Below, one piece after another: positions 44,208-52,706 of a stretch of 64,000 bases of DNA; positions within the stretch are counted from its first letter, which is position 1, and the number at the start of each line of letters is the position of its first letter. The DNA is taken from assembly GCF_021026375.1 (NCBI RefSeq), contig NZ_JAJNDB010000009.1, positions 230,469 through 294,468 of the forward strand. The letters are read 5' to 3'. The position numbers and the translations under genes are program-made. The DNA comes from Actinomycetospora endophytica. Lineage in GTDB: Bacteria > Actinomycetota > Actinomycetes > Mycobacteriales > Pseudonocardiaceae. The notes beneath the pieces are model-generated. The model saw nothing but the letters and a program-made list of their open reading frames with translations, was not told where the DNA came from and made no database searches.

Positions 44208-44710
44208 GCTCCGCCGGAGAAGCCCTGCCCGGGCCCGTCGTCGTGCCGCCGGAGGATCTCGACCTCGGTCCGGTGGAGCTGGAGCTGCGCCCCCGACGGA
44301 TCCGTTGGGTCGCCTGGGTCCTCGCGGTCGTGCTGTTCGCGTTCTTCGCGATCGGCGCGCTGCTCGTCTACGTCAAGTCGGCCGGGTTCAACTTCCGGCC
44401 CGCCGACCAGGTCGCGATGGTCGTCCTCGGGCTGATCCTGGCCGGCGGCGCCCTGCTGTTCACCCGGCCCCGGCTGCGCGCCGGGAGCGGCGGCGTCGAG
44501 GTGCGGGCGACGATCCTGACCCGCCGGGTCGCCTGGGCCGACGTCGTCGCGGTGAGCTTCCCCGACGGCGCCCAGTTCGCCCGCCTCGACCTCCCCGACG
44601 ACGAGTACCTGGTGGTCTCCGCGATCCAGGCCGTCGACAAGGAGCACGCCGCGCGGGGGATCGGGGCGCTGCGCGACCTGCACGCCCGGTACGGGACGCC
44701 GCTCGCGTGA
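44204..44710 (+). CDS. PH-domain membrane protein (homologue of the Rv1417 position)
   Basis: A 168-residue protein with two membrane helices (about 37-57, VAWVLAVVLFAFFAIGALLVYV; and about 68-87, VAMVVLGLILAGGALLF), followed by a bacterial PH-like domain (GGVEVRATILTRRVAWADVVAVSFPDGAQFARLDLPDDEYLVV). Such proteins follow ribH in many actinobacteria; their job is unknown. It is translationally coupled on both sides: its ATG overlaps ribH and its stop overlaps pyrD. Confidence 0.85.
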   Translation: MSSAGEALPGPVVVPPEDLDLGPVELELRPRRIRWVAWVLAVVLFAFFAIGALLVYVKSAGFNFRPADQVAMVVLGLILAGGALLFTRPRLRAGSGGVEVRATILTRRVAWADVVAVSFPDGAQFARLDLPDDEYLVVSAIQAVDKEHAARGIGALRDLHARYGTPLA

Positions 44711-45732
44711 GCTCCGGGCTCTACGGCGCCCTGTTCCGCCACGTCGCCGTCCGGGTGCCCGCCGAGCGCACCCACCGCATCGGGCTGCGGGCACTGCGGG
44801 CGGCCACGCCGGTGCTGCCGCGGAAGGCCGCCGACCCGTCGCTCGCGGTGTCCGCGATGGGCATCGACTTCCCCTCCCCGCTCGGGGTCGCGGCCGGCTA
44901 CGACAAGGACGGCGAGGGCATCCGCGGCCTGGCCCGGCTGGGGTTCGGCGCCGTCGAGATCGGCACGGTGACCGCCCGCCCGCAGCCGGGGAACCCCCGC
45001 CCGCGCCTGTTCCGCCTGCCCGCCGACCGCGCGCTGGTCAACCGCATGGGCTTCAACAACGCCGGGGCGGACGCCGTCGCCGCGCGCCTCGCGGCCCTGC
45101 GCGCCGGTGGGCCGCTCGGCACCGTGCTCGGGGTCAACATCGGCAAGTCCAAGGTCGCGACCGGAGCCGACGAGACCCTCGCCGACTACCGCTACTCGGC
45201 CCGCACGCTCGGGCCGCACGCGGACTACGTCGTCGTCAACGTCTCCTCCCCGAACACCCCGGGCCTGCGGGACCTGCAGGGCGTCGACGCCCTGGAGCCG
45301 CTGCTCGCCGCGGTGCGCGAGGAGATCGGGGCGACGCCGCTCCTGGTCAAGATCACCGCGGACCTCGACGACGACGGGGTGGACGCGGTCGCCGACCTCG
45401 CGGCCGACTCGGGACTGGACGGGATCGTCGCGACGAACACGACGATCGCCCGCTCCGGACTGGCGACCCCCGCCGACGTCGTCGAGGCTGCCGGGACCGG
45501 AGGACTCTCGGGCGCCCCGCTGGTCGAGCCGGCGCGGGCGGTGCTGGCGCGCCTGGCGGCGCGGGTCGCCGGGCGGCTCTGCCTGGTCTCGGTGGGCGGG
45601 ATCTCCGACGCGGCGGAGGCGCGGCGGCGGCTCGAGGCGGGTGCGACGCTGGTCCAGGCCTACACCGGGTTCGTGTACGGCGGGCCGGCCTGGCCGGCCC
45701 GGGTGAACGCGGAGCTCGCCGCCGGGGACTAG
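44707..45732 (+). CDS. pyrD: Dihydroorotate dehydrogenase (quinone), class 2
   Basis: A 341-residue FMN enzyme that passes electrons to quinone at the membrane. The N-terminal helices typical of class 2 (LYGALFRHVAVRVPAERTHRIGLRAL) are present, then SPLGVAAGYDKDGEGI, NRMGFNNAGADAVA, VVNVSSPNTPGLRDLQ with the catalytic serine (S180/181), GIVATNTTIARSG and SVGGISDAAEA. It completes, with the operon at 22.8-31.1 kb, all de novo UMP steps except pyrE. GTG 44707 overlaps the preceding stop. Confidence 0.97.
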   Translation: MSSGLYGALFRHVAVRVPAERTHRIGLRALRAATPVLPRKAADPSLAVSAMGIDFPSPLGVAAGYDKDGEGIRGLARLGFGAVEIGTVTARPQPGNPRPRLFRLPADRALVNRMGFNNAGADAVAARLAALRAGGPLGTVLGVNIGKSKVATGADETLADYRYSARTLGPHADYVVVNVSSPNTPGLRDLQGVDALEPLLAAVREEIGATPLLVKITADLDDDGVDAVADLAADSGLDGIVATNTTIARSGLATPADVVEAAGTGGLSGAPLVEPARAVLARLAARVAGRLCLVSVGGISDAAEARRRLEAGATLVQAYTGFVYGGPAWPARVNAELAAGD

Positions 45733-45744
45733 CCCGGTCGTCGA

Positions 45745-45920
45745 ACGTGCGCGCGACGCACACAGCCCGGCCGGTCGACGTACCGGTCGCCCACCACTGC
45801 GCGCGACGCACACGGCCACCCCGGCAGCACCTGCCGCCGCTCAGCCGTGTGCGCGGCGCGCACAGCCACCCCGGCAGCACCCGGCACCGCCCGGCCCGAG
45901 CCGTGTGCACAACGCGCAGC
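45745..45920. repeat. Array of about 50-bp-spaced GTGTGCGC/GCGCACAC palindromes, array A
   Basis: Four degenerate palindromes, GTGCGCGCGACGCACAC (45746), TGCGCGCGACGCACAC (45798), GTGTGCGCGGCGCGCACA (45847) and GTGTGCACAACGCGCA (45903), lie 50-56 bases apart. The spacers share GCCACCCCGGCAGCACC after copies two and three. The same palindrome recurs from 52109 to 52630. No gene is seen between pyrD and the HAD gene (45733-45990). Confidence 0.75.
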
Positions 45921-45990
45921 TGCCCATGACCGGCCCCGCGCTCCGCCTCCGACGCGCCGGGCTGCCCCGTGCCCGGCACGATGGGCACCC

Positions 45991-46683
45991 GTGACCGCTC
46001 CCCAGATCGCACCGGCCCGCCGTCCGAAGGTCGTGCTCTTCGACCTGTTCGAGACCTGCCTGCAGCTCGAGGGCCTGCGCCCACGCTTCACCGCGCTCGG
46101 ACGCCCCGGCACGGACCTGGAGCTGTTCTTCGCCCGGCTGCTGCACCAGGGGATGGCGATGACGCTCGCGGGGGAGGCGCCGCCGTTCCGGACGGTCGCC
46201 ACGGACATGCTGCGGCGCACCAGCGGGCCCGACCTGACGGACGACGAGGTCTCCTCGGTGCTCGACGGGTTCCGCGAACTGCCGGTCCACGACGACGTCC
46301 GGGCCGCGTTCACCCTGCTGCGCGAGGCCGGGATCCCCGCCTACGGGTTCACCCACGGGTCGGCGGCGACGGCGTCGGCCGCGCTGGAGAACGGCGGCGT
46401 CCGGGACCTGCTCGCCGACGTCTTCTCGTGCGAGGAGATCTCTTCGTTCAAGCCGCCGCGGCGGGTCTACGACTTCGCCGTGCAGCGGGTGGGCGGCGAA
46501 CCCGCCCGGACGGCGCTGGTCGCGGTGCACTCGTGGGACGTCCACGGGGCGATCGCCGCCGGCCTGCTCGGCGGGTTCTGCGAGCGCCTCGAGGGCCGCG
46601 TCCCCGACGCGATCCTGCGCCCGCACGTCGTCGCACCGGGTCTCGACGACGTCGTCGAGGGCCTGCTCGCACTGCCGGAGTAG
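45991..46683 (+). CDS. HAD-superfamily hydrolase, haloacid dehalogenase type II-like
   Basis: A 230-residue protein with the HAD motifs in dehalogenase style: nucleophile D18 in LFDLFETCLQ, motif II THGSAAT, the lysine in SFKPPRRVYD and the final motif VHSWDVHGA. Type II haloacid dehalogenases hydrolyse 2-haloacids, but many relatives have other substrates, and the usual second catalytic segments cannot be checked by eye. GTG 45991 is chosen from the sequence start after array A; no strong ribosome site is seen. It begins the block that differs from the M. tuberculosis order. Confidence 0.82.
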   Translation: MTAPQIAPARRPKVVLFDLFETCLQLEGLRPRFTALGRPGTDLELFFARLLHQGMAMTLAGEAPPFRTVATDMLRRTSGPDLTDDEVSSVLDGFRELPVHDDVRAAFTLLREAGIPAYGFTHGSAATASAALENGGVRDLLADVFSCEEISSFKPPRRVYDFAVQRVGGEPARTALVAVHSWDVHGAIAAGLLGGFCERLEGRVPDAILRPHVVAPGLDDVVEGLLALPE

Positions 46684-46795
46684 CGTCGGACGGGCCGTCG
46701 GGTCCCGACCCGCGCCGTACGCCCGCCGAGGACGATCTCCGGCCGCGTCCACCACGCACCGGCCCGGCCTCGCCCGACCACGGAGGTCCCTCGCC

Positions 46796-47239
46796 GTGAC
46801 CAGTGAGACCACCGAGAACGGTGCCGCACCGGCCGACGCCACGACGGGCCTGACCCGTCGTCGTGCTCTCTGCGGTCTGCTCGTCGTGCTCGCCGCTCCG
46901 GGGGCCCTCGCCGCGTGCTCCTCGGCGGGGTCTCCACCTGAGGCGCCTCCCGGTGGCACGCCGGTGTCGCAGATCCCGGTCGGGAGCGGCACCGTCGTGC
47001 AGGGACCGAACGGACCGGTGCTGCTCGAGCAGCCCACGGCCGGCGTCATCAAGGCCTACGACGCGACGTGCCCGCACCAGGGCGTCACCGTGGACCCGCC
47101 GGTGGACGGCACGATCACCTGCCCCGGTCACGGCAGCCAGTTCGACGCCACCACGGGCGCGCTGAAGAAGGGCCCGGCGGCGACCGGTCTGACGCCGATC
47201 TCGACGCGGGTCGTGAACGGCGCGGTGCAGTTCGCCTGA
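46796..47239 (+). CDS. Rieske (2Fe-2S) lipoprotein with Tat-like signal
   Basis: A 147-residue exported protein. The N-terminus has LTRRRALCGLLVVLAAPGALAACSS: twin arginines, a hydrophobic core and a lipobox with C41 as the lipidated residue. The mature part is a small Rieske fold with cluster ligands C92 and H94 (TCPHQG) and C109 and H112 (CPGHGSQF). Such proteins carry single electrons at the outer face of the membrane; the partner is not identifiable, and no oxygenase lies nearby. It ends two bases before the SNF2 gene. Confidence 0.88.
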   Translation: MTSETTENGAAPADATTGLTRRRALCGLLVVLAAPGALAACSSAGSPPEAPPGGTPVSQIPVGSGTVVQGPNGPVLLEQPTAGVIKAYDATCPHQGVTVDPPVDGTITCPGHGSQFDATTGALKKGPAATGLTPISTRVVNGAVQFA

Positions 47240-47241
47240 CG

Positions 47242-50200
47242 ATGCTCGCGCTGCACGCCGCCTGGTCCCCGGGCCGGGGCATCTGCCTCTGGGCCGAGGA
47301 CCCCGCGCGCGCCGACCGCGGCACCAGCAAGGCACGGGGAGCCCGCCCGCACCCGTTCGCGGCCGACCACGAGCAGCTGCGCGCGGTCGCGGCGGCACTC
47401 GGGACGACCGGCGCGGAAGGCCAGGCCGTGCTGCACCTGCCGTCGACCGGGGGGCCCGATGCGGCTGATCGGGCGCCGGTGGCCGGACCGTCCCGGCACG
47501 TGGATGGCGCCGTCCGCCCACCTGACGACAGCGATGGGCCATCGCTGACATCAGCGGTCGCGCTCGCCCCGTGGACCGTGCCCGTCCTCGAGCTCGGGGC
47601 CGGGGCGCTGCTGCGCTCCGAGTCGCTGCCGGGCGAGGGCGCCGAGTTCGACGTGCTGCGCGCGCTGGGCCGCTTCGCCGCCGACCTCGTCACCCGCGGT
47701 CGGGTACTCCCGGCGCCCGATCCGGACCACGAGGAGCACGCGCTCGGCTGGCGCCCGGTACTGCAGGGGCGCGACCTCGTCGCCACCGACGCCTTCGCGG
47801 CCGCCCTCCCGCCGGCGGTCCGCGCCGAGGCGCTCGACGGGTATCCCGTGCGCGCCGGCGTCGGACCCGACCCCGCGGACGTCGTCACCGAGGCCCTCAC
47901 CGCGTTCGTCGACGCCGAGGCCCGCCACCGCCTCGCCGGCGAGGACCCGCCGTCGCCGGACCTGCTCGACGCAGCCGCCACCGGGGCGCTCGACGCCGGG
48001 CTCGGGCGGTGGGACGTCGTCGGCGCCCCCCACGCCGGGCCCGCGCGCGGCACGTTCCGCCTGACCGAGATCGCCGTGGATCACCTGGGCCACGCCGTCG
48101 AGGGCGAGCCGCGGTTCTGGCTGGAGTTCTCACTGCAGTCGACCCAGGACGCCAGCCTGCGGGTGACCGCCGAGTCGATCTGGCGCGACGCCGGGGCACT
48201 GCGCCGCTGGCTCGACGACCCGAGCGAACTGCTCCTCGCCGAGCTCGGCCGCGCGGCGAGCCTCTACCCCGAGCTCGCCGACGCGCTGCGGGTCCCGCGC
48301 CCGACCGGCCTGGAGCTCGACCGCGAGGGCACCCACCACTTCCTGCTCTCCGTCGCCGCCGACCTCGACCGCGCCGGGTTCGGGGTGCTCCTGCCCAGCT
48401 GGTGGTCGCAGCCGGCCCGCCTCGGACTGACGGCGAACGCGGAGGGCGGGGCCACCCCGGACGGCGTCGTCGCGGTGCCCGGGCGGCTGCGGCGCGAGGA
48501 GCTCGTCGAGTTCTCCTGGCGCCTGGCCGTCGACGGTGAGCCGCTGTCCGACGAGGAGATGCGCAGCCTGGTCCACGCGAAGGCGCCGCTGGTGTTCCTG
48601 CGCGGGAAGTGGGTCGCGCTCGACCGCGACCGGCTCCGCGCCGGACTCGAGTTCCTCGACCGGGCGCCGGAGTCGGCCACCGTCGGCGACGTCCTCGCCC
48701 TCCACGCGACGTACCACGACGACCTCCCGCCCGAGTGGGCCGCGCCGGTGCCGATCGAGGACATCTCGGCCGGGGGAGCGCTCGGGGATCTGCTGTCCGG
48801 GGCAGCCGAGTCCCACCTCGCGCTGCTCGACGACCCGCCCGCGCTCGAGGCCACGCTGCGGCCCTACCAGCGCCGTGGGGTGTCGTGGCTGGCGTTCCTG
48901 GCCGGGCTTCGGGTCGGTGGCGTGCTCGCCGACGACATGGGGCTCGGCAAGACCCTGCAGGTCCTCGCCCTGGAGGCGCACGAGCGCTACGACGACGAGG
49001 CCGACGCCCCGGGGCGACCGACCCTCCTCGTCGCCCCCACCTCCGTCGTCGGGACGTGGCAGCGGGAGGCCGCGCGATTCGTGCCGGACCTGCGGGTCGT
49101 CGTGCACCACGGCGCCGGCCGGGCCACCGGTGACCTCACCGCACTGCTCGCCGACGCGGACCTCGTCGTCACCTCCTACGGCACCCTGACCCGCGACGTC
49201 TCCGAGCTGTCCCGCCACCCGTGGCACCGGCTCGTGCTCGACGAGGCGCAGCTCGTGAAGAACAACCGCTCCCGGGCCGCCCGCGCCGTGCGGACCATCG
49301 AGGCCGGCCACCGGCTCGCGCTGACCGGCACGCCGATGGAGAACCGGCTGGCCGAGCTGTGGTCGATCATGGACGCGGTGAATCCGGGCCTGCTCGGCAC
49401 GATCACCGCGTTCCGTGACCGCTACGCCGTGCCGATCGAGCGCCACGGCCGCACCGACGTCGCGAAGCGCCTGCAGACCGCCGTACGGCCGTTCCTGCTG
49501 CGCCGGGTGAAGACCGACCCCGCCGTCGTCGACGACCTCCCGGACAAGATCGAGACCATCGAGCGCTGCTTCCTGACGGCGGAGCAGGCGTCGCTGTACC
49601 AGGTGGTCGTCGACGAGATGACCGAGACGCTGCACGACCTCGAGACCACGGGGAAACAGGGCATCGAACGCCGTGGGCGGGTGCTCGCGGCACTGACGAA
49701 GCTCAAGCAGGTCTGCGATCACCCCGCGCTGCTGCTCCACGACGGATCCGCGCAGCCGGGCCAGGGAATGGGCCGCCGTTCCGGGAAGCTCGCCCGCGTC
49801 GAGGAGATCGTCGCCGAGATCCTCGCGGCCGGGGAGAAGGCGCTGCTGTTCACCCAGTTCACCGAGTTCGGGGACATGCTCGCGCCGCACCTGGCGGCCC
49901 GGTTCGGCGTCGAGGTGCTCTGGTTGCACGGCGGGACCTCCCGACGGGCGCGGGACCGCATGGTCGAGCAGTTCCAGTCCGGCGACGGACCGCCGCTCTT
50001 CCTGCTCTCGCTCAAGGCGGGCGGGACCGGACTGACGCTGACCGCGGCCCAGCACGTGATCCACCTCGACCGCTGGTGGAACCCCGCCGTCGAGGACCAG
50101 GCGACCGACCGGGCGTTCCGCATCGGCCAGAAGCGCACCGTCGGGGTCCGCAAACTGGTGTGCGGCGGGACCGTCGAGGAGCGCATCGACGACCTCATCG

Positions 50201-50397
50201 CCGGCAAGCGGGTCCTCGCCGGCCAGGTGATCGGCGACGGGGGAGACGACCCCGACTGGCTCACCGGGCTCTCCGCCGAGGAACTGCGCCGGGTGGTCGC
50301 GCTGGACGACGCGGCCGGTTCCGAGGACGAGGGGCCCGACGAGGACGAGCCCGACGACGAGCCCGTGGACCTGGACGGGGACGCCGGTGCCGCCTGA
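47242..50397 (+). CDS. SNF2/RapA-type DEAD-like helicase (large bacterial SNF2 ATPase)
   Basis: A 1051-residue protein. The first 530 residues are the bacterial SNF2-associated region of unknown function (including VEFSWRLAVDGEPLSDEEMRSLVHAKAPLVFLRGKWVALD). The ATPase core begins at LRPYQRRGVSWLAFLAGL (about 538), with Walker A GGVLADDMGLGKTLQVL, motif II LVLDEAQLVKN (about 665), and the C-terminal lobe up to QATDRAFRIGQKR (about 953). SNF2 enzymes translocate on double-stranded DNA. The end is acidic. Its stop overlaps the SWIM gene start by 11 bases, so the two products probably work together. Confidence 0.93.
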   Translation: MLALHAAWSPGRGICLWAEDPARADRGTSKARGARPHPFAADHEQLRAVAAALGTTGAEGQAVLHLPSTGGPDAADRAPVAGPSRHVDGAVRPPDDSDGPSLTSAVALAPWTVPVLELGAGALLRSESLPGEGAEFDVLRALGRFAADLVTRGRVLPAPDPDHEEHALGWRPVLQGRDLVATDAFAAALPPAVRAEALDGYPVRAGVGPDPADVVTEALTAFVDAEARHRLAGEDPPSPDLLDAAATGALDAGLGRWDVVGAPHAGPARGTFRLTEIAVDHLGHAVEGEPRFWLEFSLQSTQDASLRVTAESIWRDAGALRRWLDDPSELLLAELGRAASLYPELADALRVPRPTGLELDREGTHHFLLSVAADLDRAGFGVLLPSWWSQPARLGLTANAEGGATPDGVVAVPGRLRREELVEFSWRLAVDGEPLSDEEMRSLVHAKAPLVFLRGKWVALDRDRLRAGLEFLDRAPESATVGDVLALHATYHDDLPPEWAAPVPIEDISAGGALGDLLSGAAESHLALLDDPPALEATLRPYQRRGVSWLAFLAGLRVGGVLADDMGLGKTLQVLALEAHERYDDEADAPGRPTLLVAPTSVVGTWQREAARFVPDLRVVVHHGAGRATGDLTALLADADLVVTSYGTLTRDVSELSRHPWHRLVLDEAQLVKNNRSRAARAVRTIEAGHRLALTGTPMENRLAELWSIMDAVNPGLLGTITAFRDRYAVPIERHGRTDVAKRLQTAVRPFLLRRVKTDPAVVDDLPDKIETIERCFLTAEQASLYQVVVDEMTETLHDLETTGKQGIERRGRVLAALTKLKQVCDHPALLLHDGSAQPGQGMGRRSGKLARVEEIVAEILAAGEKALLFTQFTEFGDMLAPHLAARFGVEVLWLHGGTSRRARDRMVEQFQSGDGPPLFLLSLKAGGTGLTLTAAQHVIHLDRWWNPAVEDQATDRAFRIGQKRTVGVRKLVCGGTVEERIDDLIAGKRVLAGQVIGDGGDDPDWLTGLSAEELRRVVALDDAAGSEDEGPDEDEPDDEPVDLDGDAGAA

Positions 50398-51337
50398 ACC
50401 CCCGCCGCGGAAGAAGCCGTTCCGCGAGAAGTTCCCGGATCCCCGCGACCAGGCTCCCGACAACGGCGGTGCTCCCGACGGCGGCGCCTCCGGCGACGGT
50501 GCTCCCGACGACCGGGGCCCGCGCGACTTCTCCGAGTACGGCCGCCGGATCCGCGTCGAGGGCGGGGTGGCCGCGAAGAGCAGGCGCGGCGCGATCGGCG
50601 AGTCCTGGTGGTCCGGGCGGTTCCTCGCCGTCCTGGAGAAGCTGGGCGTCGGCGGCCGCCTGACCCGCGGCAAGACCTACGCCCGGGCCGGCCAGGTGAT
50701 CGACCTGGAGATCGAGCCGGGCGAGATCGCCGCCACCGTGCAGGGCAGCCGGAACGAGCCGTACCGCGCCCGGATCGGCCTCACCCCGTTCGCCGACGAG
50801 GCGTGGGAGGCCGTCGAGGACGCGTTCGCCCGGGACTCCTGGTACGCCGCGTCACTCCTCGGCGGGACCGTGCCCGACGACCTCGAGGACGTCTTCGCCT
50901 CGGTCGGGCTCTCGCTCTTCCCGACCGGCGCTCGCGAGATGCCGATGGACTGCTCGTGCCCCGACTGGTCGGTGCCCTGCAAGCACCTCGCGGCGGTCGC
51001 CTACCTCGTGGCGGAGCGGTTCGACGACGACCCGTTCCTCATCCTGCGGTGGCGCGGCCGGGACCGGACGACGCTGCTCGCCGGCATCCGGTCCCGCCGG
51101 GACGACGCCGAACCCGCCGTCGCGCCGCTGGCGGCGGTCGTCGACCGGTTCTTCTCCGCGGGCGGACCGCTGCCCGAGGTCGTGCGCTCGGTCCCCGACC
51201 CCGGCCGCTCGGAGGCGCTGCTCGACGAGATGCCGCCGCTGGGAGTGCTCGTCGCGGGGGAACCGGACGGCGACGACATCGACGCCCGGGAAGCACTGCG
51301 GCCGTTCTACCGCCGGTTCGGGGCGCCGAACGGGTAG
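50387..51337 (+). CDS. SWIM zinc-finger protein
   Basis: A 316-residue protein. A proline/glycine/aspartate-rich disordered N-terminus of about 45 residues is followed by GRRIRVEGGVAAKSRRGAIGESWW and a conserved GRLTRGKTYARAGQVIDLEIEPG segment. The SWIM motif CxCxnCxH is MDCSCPDWSVPCKHLAA (about 186-202), which chelates zinc and is thought to bind DNA or protein. SWIM genes follow SNF2 genes in many actinobacteria, always coupled as here; the pair's role is not established. It ends 10 bases before the PIG-L gene. Confidence 0.9.
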   Translation: MPPEPPPRKKPFREKFPDPRDQAPDNGGAPDGGASGDGAPDDRGPRDFSEYGRRIRVEGGVAAKSRRGAIGESWWSGRFLAVLEKLGVGGRLTRGKTYARAGQVIDLEIEPGEIAATVQGSRNEPYRARIGLTPFADEAWEAVEDAFARDSWYAASLLGGTVPDDLEDVFASVGLSLFPTGAREMPMDCSCPDWSVPCKHLAAVAYLVAERFDDDPFLILRWRGRDRTTLLAGIRSRRDDAEPAVAPLAAVVDRFFSAGGPLPEVVRSVPDPGRSEALLDEMPPLGVLVAGEPDGDDIDAREALRPFYRRFGAPNG

Positions 51338-51347
51338 AAAAGGTGCC

Positions 51348-52073
51348 GTGGCACGCATCCTCATGATCGTCGCGCACCCGGATGACATCGACTTCGGCAG
51401 CGGCGGCACCGTCGCCCGCTGGGTGGCCGAGGGGAACTCCGTCGACTACTGCATCTGCACCGACGGCGACGCCGGTGGGTACGACGAGGCCGTCGGGCGG
51501 ATCGAGATGGCCGAGCTGCGCCGCAAGGAGCAGCGCGCGGCGGCCGACGTGTACGGCGTCGGCGAGATCGACTGGCTGGGACATCCCGACGGCAGGCTCT
51601 ACGTCACCCACGAGCTGCGCCGCGACATCAGCCGCTCGATCCGGCGGCATCGCCCCGACCGCGTCGTCGTCCCCTCGCCGACCCGCAACATCCGCAGCAC
51701 CTACGGCAGCCACCCCGACCACATCGCCGCGGGCGAGGCCGCCATGTGCGCCGTGTACCCCGACGCCCGCAACCCGTTCGCGCACCCCGAGCTCCTCGCC
51801 GAGGAGGGGCTGGAGGCGTGGACGGTGGGGGAGACGTGGATCGCCAACCCCGGTGAGGGCGCCGACCTCTACATCGACATCACCGACTACATGGACGCCA
51901 AGGTCGCCGCCCTCCGCGCCCACGAGAGCCAGACCGGTCACATGGACGAGCTCGGCGACCGGATGCGGATGTGGGGCTACGCCCAGGCCAAGGCCGCGGG
52001 TTGGTGCGAGGACGGGACCCCCGAGGACCAGCGCCGCTACGCCGAGGGGTTCCTCGTCCTCGACACGAAATAG
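51348..52073 (+). CDS. PIG-L family deacetylase
   Basis: A 241-residue LmbE-like fold metal-dependent deacetylase. The zinc site starts with VAHPDDIDFGSGGTVARW (H10, D13) and is completed by GSHPDHIAAGEAAM (about 121-134). Actinobacterial members act on N-acetylglucosaminyl compounds, such as the mycothiol precursors of MshB and Mca, or on antibiotics; this one is shorter than MshB and its substrate is unknown. GTG 51348 follows AAAAGGTG. It is the last gene of the HAD-Rieske-SNF2-SWIM-PIG-L block. Confidence 0.88.
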   Translation: MARILMIVAHPDDIDFGSGGTVARWVAEGNSVDYCICTDGDAGGYDEAVGRIEMAELRRKEQRAAADVYGVGEIDWLGHPDGRLYVTHELRRDISRSIRRHRPDRVVVPSPTRNIRSTYGSHPDHIAAGEAAMCAVYPDARNPFAHPELLAEEGLEAWTVGETWIANPGEGADLYIDITDYMDAKVAALRAHESQTGHMDELGDRMRMWGYAQAKAAGWCEDGTPEDQRRYAEGFLVLDTK

Positions 52074-52138
52074 GACGGCGCCGGGGTCGCCCGCTCACCT
52101 CCCCACCGCGTGTGCGCCGCGCACCCGGTCAGCACCGA

Positions 52139-52236
52139 ACGTGCACCGCTCTCTCGCAGCGGTGCTTCGCGCTTGCGCGCCGCGCACACGGTCGGCTCCG
52201 CACGTGCACCGCCCTGTCGCAGCCGTGCTTCGCGCA
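52139..52236. repeat. Two direct copies of a 34-bp unit, about 62 bases apart
   Basis: ACGTGCACCGCTCTCTCGCAG (52139) and ACGTGCACCGCCCTGTCGCAG (52202) each continue with CSGTGCTTCGCGC. Differences are few, so the duplication is recent or kept. Confidence 0.7.
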
Positions 52237-52357
52237 CACGGGACGCCGTTCTTCGGCCTCCGCCATGCACCCGCGACAGAGGCGCGCTGGCGAGCGCACA
52301 CCGATCCACTCATCCGCGCTCCACCGTGCGGGCCGCGTGCGGAGAGCAGCCTCCACG

Positions 52358-52428
52358 CATGATCATCAGGCCTGGGTGGTCGCCAGCTGTCCGGACGGCA
52401 GCCATACGGGCCTGCTGATCATGAGGGC
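52358..52428. repeat. Inverted pair of TGATCATCAGGCC-like arms
   Basis: GCATGATCATCAGGCCTGG at 52358 faces GGGCCTGCTGATCATGAGGGC at 52408, forming a large stem-loop with a 30-base interior. The TGATCATGAG end matches the palindrome seen twice before priA. Confidence 0.6.
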
Positions 52429-52706
52429 CCCTGACTCAGGGAGACGCGCGCTCACGGAAGCAGCGCCCGCCGTGTGCGGCCCGCACGTGTACGTCGGGGC
52501 ACCACGCGATCCCGGCTCGCCGTGTGCGCCCCGCACATCAACCCCGGAGCACCACGCCACCCGGCCCACCGTGTGCGCCCCGCACATCCGATCCTCGGCG
52601 ACCCGAGGAGGGACGTGTGCGCTGCGCACGACGAGATCGGGCCGAGTGCCGCCGAATCGTCCCGAACAGCCCCGGAGGACGCGAGATCGTCCCTACCGTT
52701 CTCACC

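Larger units (their letters stand above)
52109..52630. repeat. Array of GTGTGCGC/GCGCACAC palindromes, array B
   Basis: Copies begin at about 52109 (GTGTGCGCCGCGCAC), 52172 (TTGCGCGCCGCGCACAC), 52471, 52521, 52571 (GTGTGCGCCCCGCACA) and 52615 (GTGTGCGCTGCGCAC). The last four are 44-50 bases apart, and spacers again carry an ACCCCGGAGCACCACG-like segment, as in array A. Confidence 0.75.
52074..52706. other. Gene-free repeat region before the MarR gene
   Basis: These 633 bases show no believable gene. They hold a second array of the GTGTGCGC palindrome, a direct repeat of about 34 bases, and a long inverted pair carrying TGATCAT. TACCGT at 52694-52699 is a likely -10 box for the MarR gene. Confidence 0.6.

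Noticed and set aside
52110..52418. Short open frames in the repeat region before the MarR gene, with Cys/Ala/Arg/Thr-rich products
   Set aside because: They are translations of the repeated palindrome itself and occur in several frames and on both strands.
45745..52630. Possible CRISPR arrays, from regularly spaced palindromes
   Set aside because: Repeats are only 15-18 bases, vary from copy to copy, and the intervening segments are partly alike; no cas gene is present.
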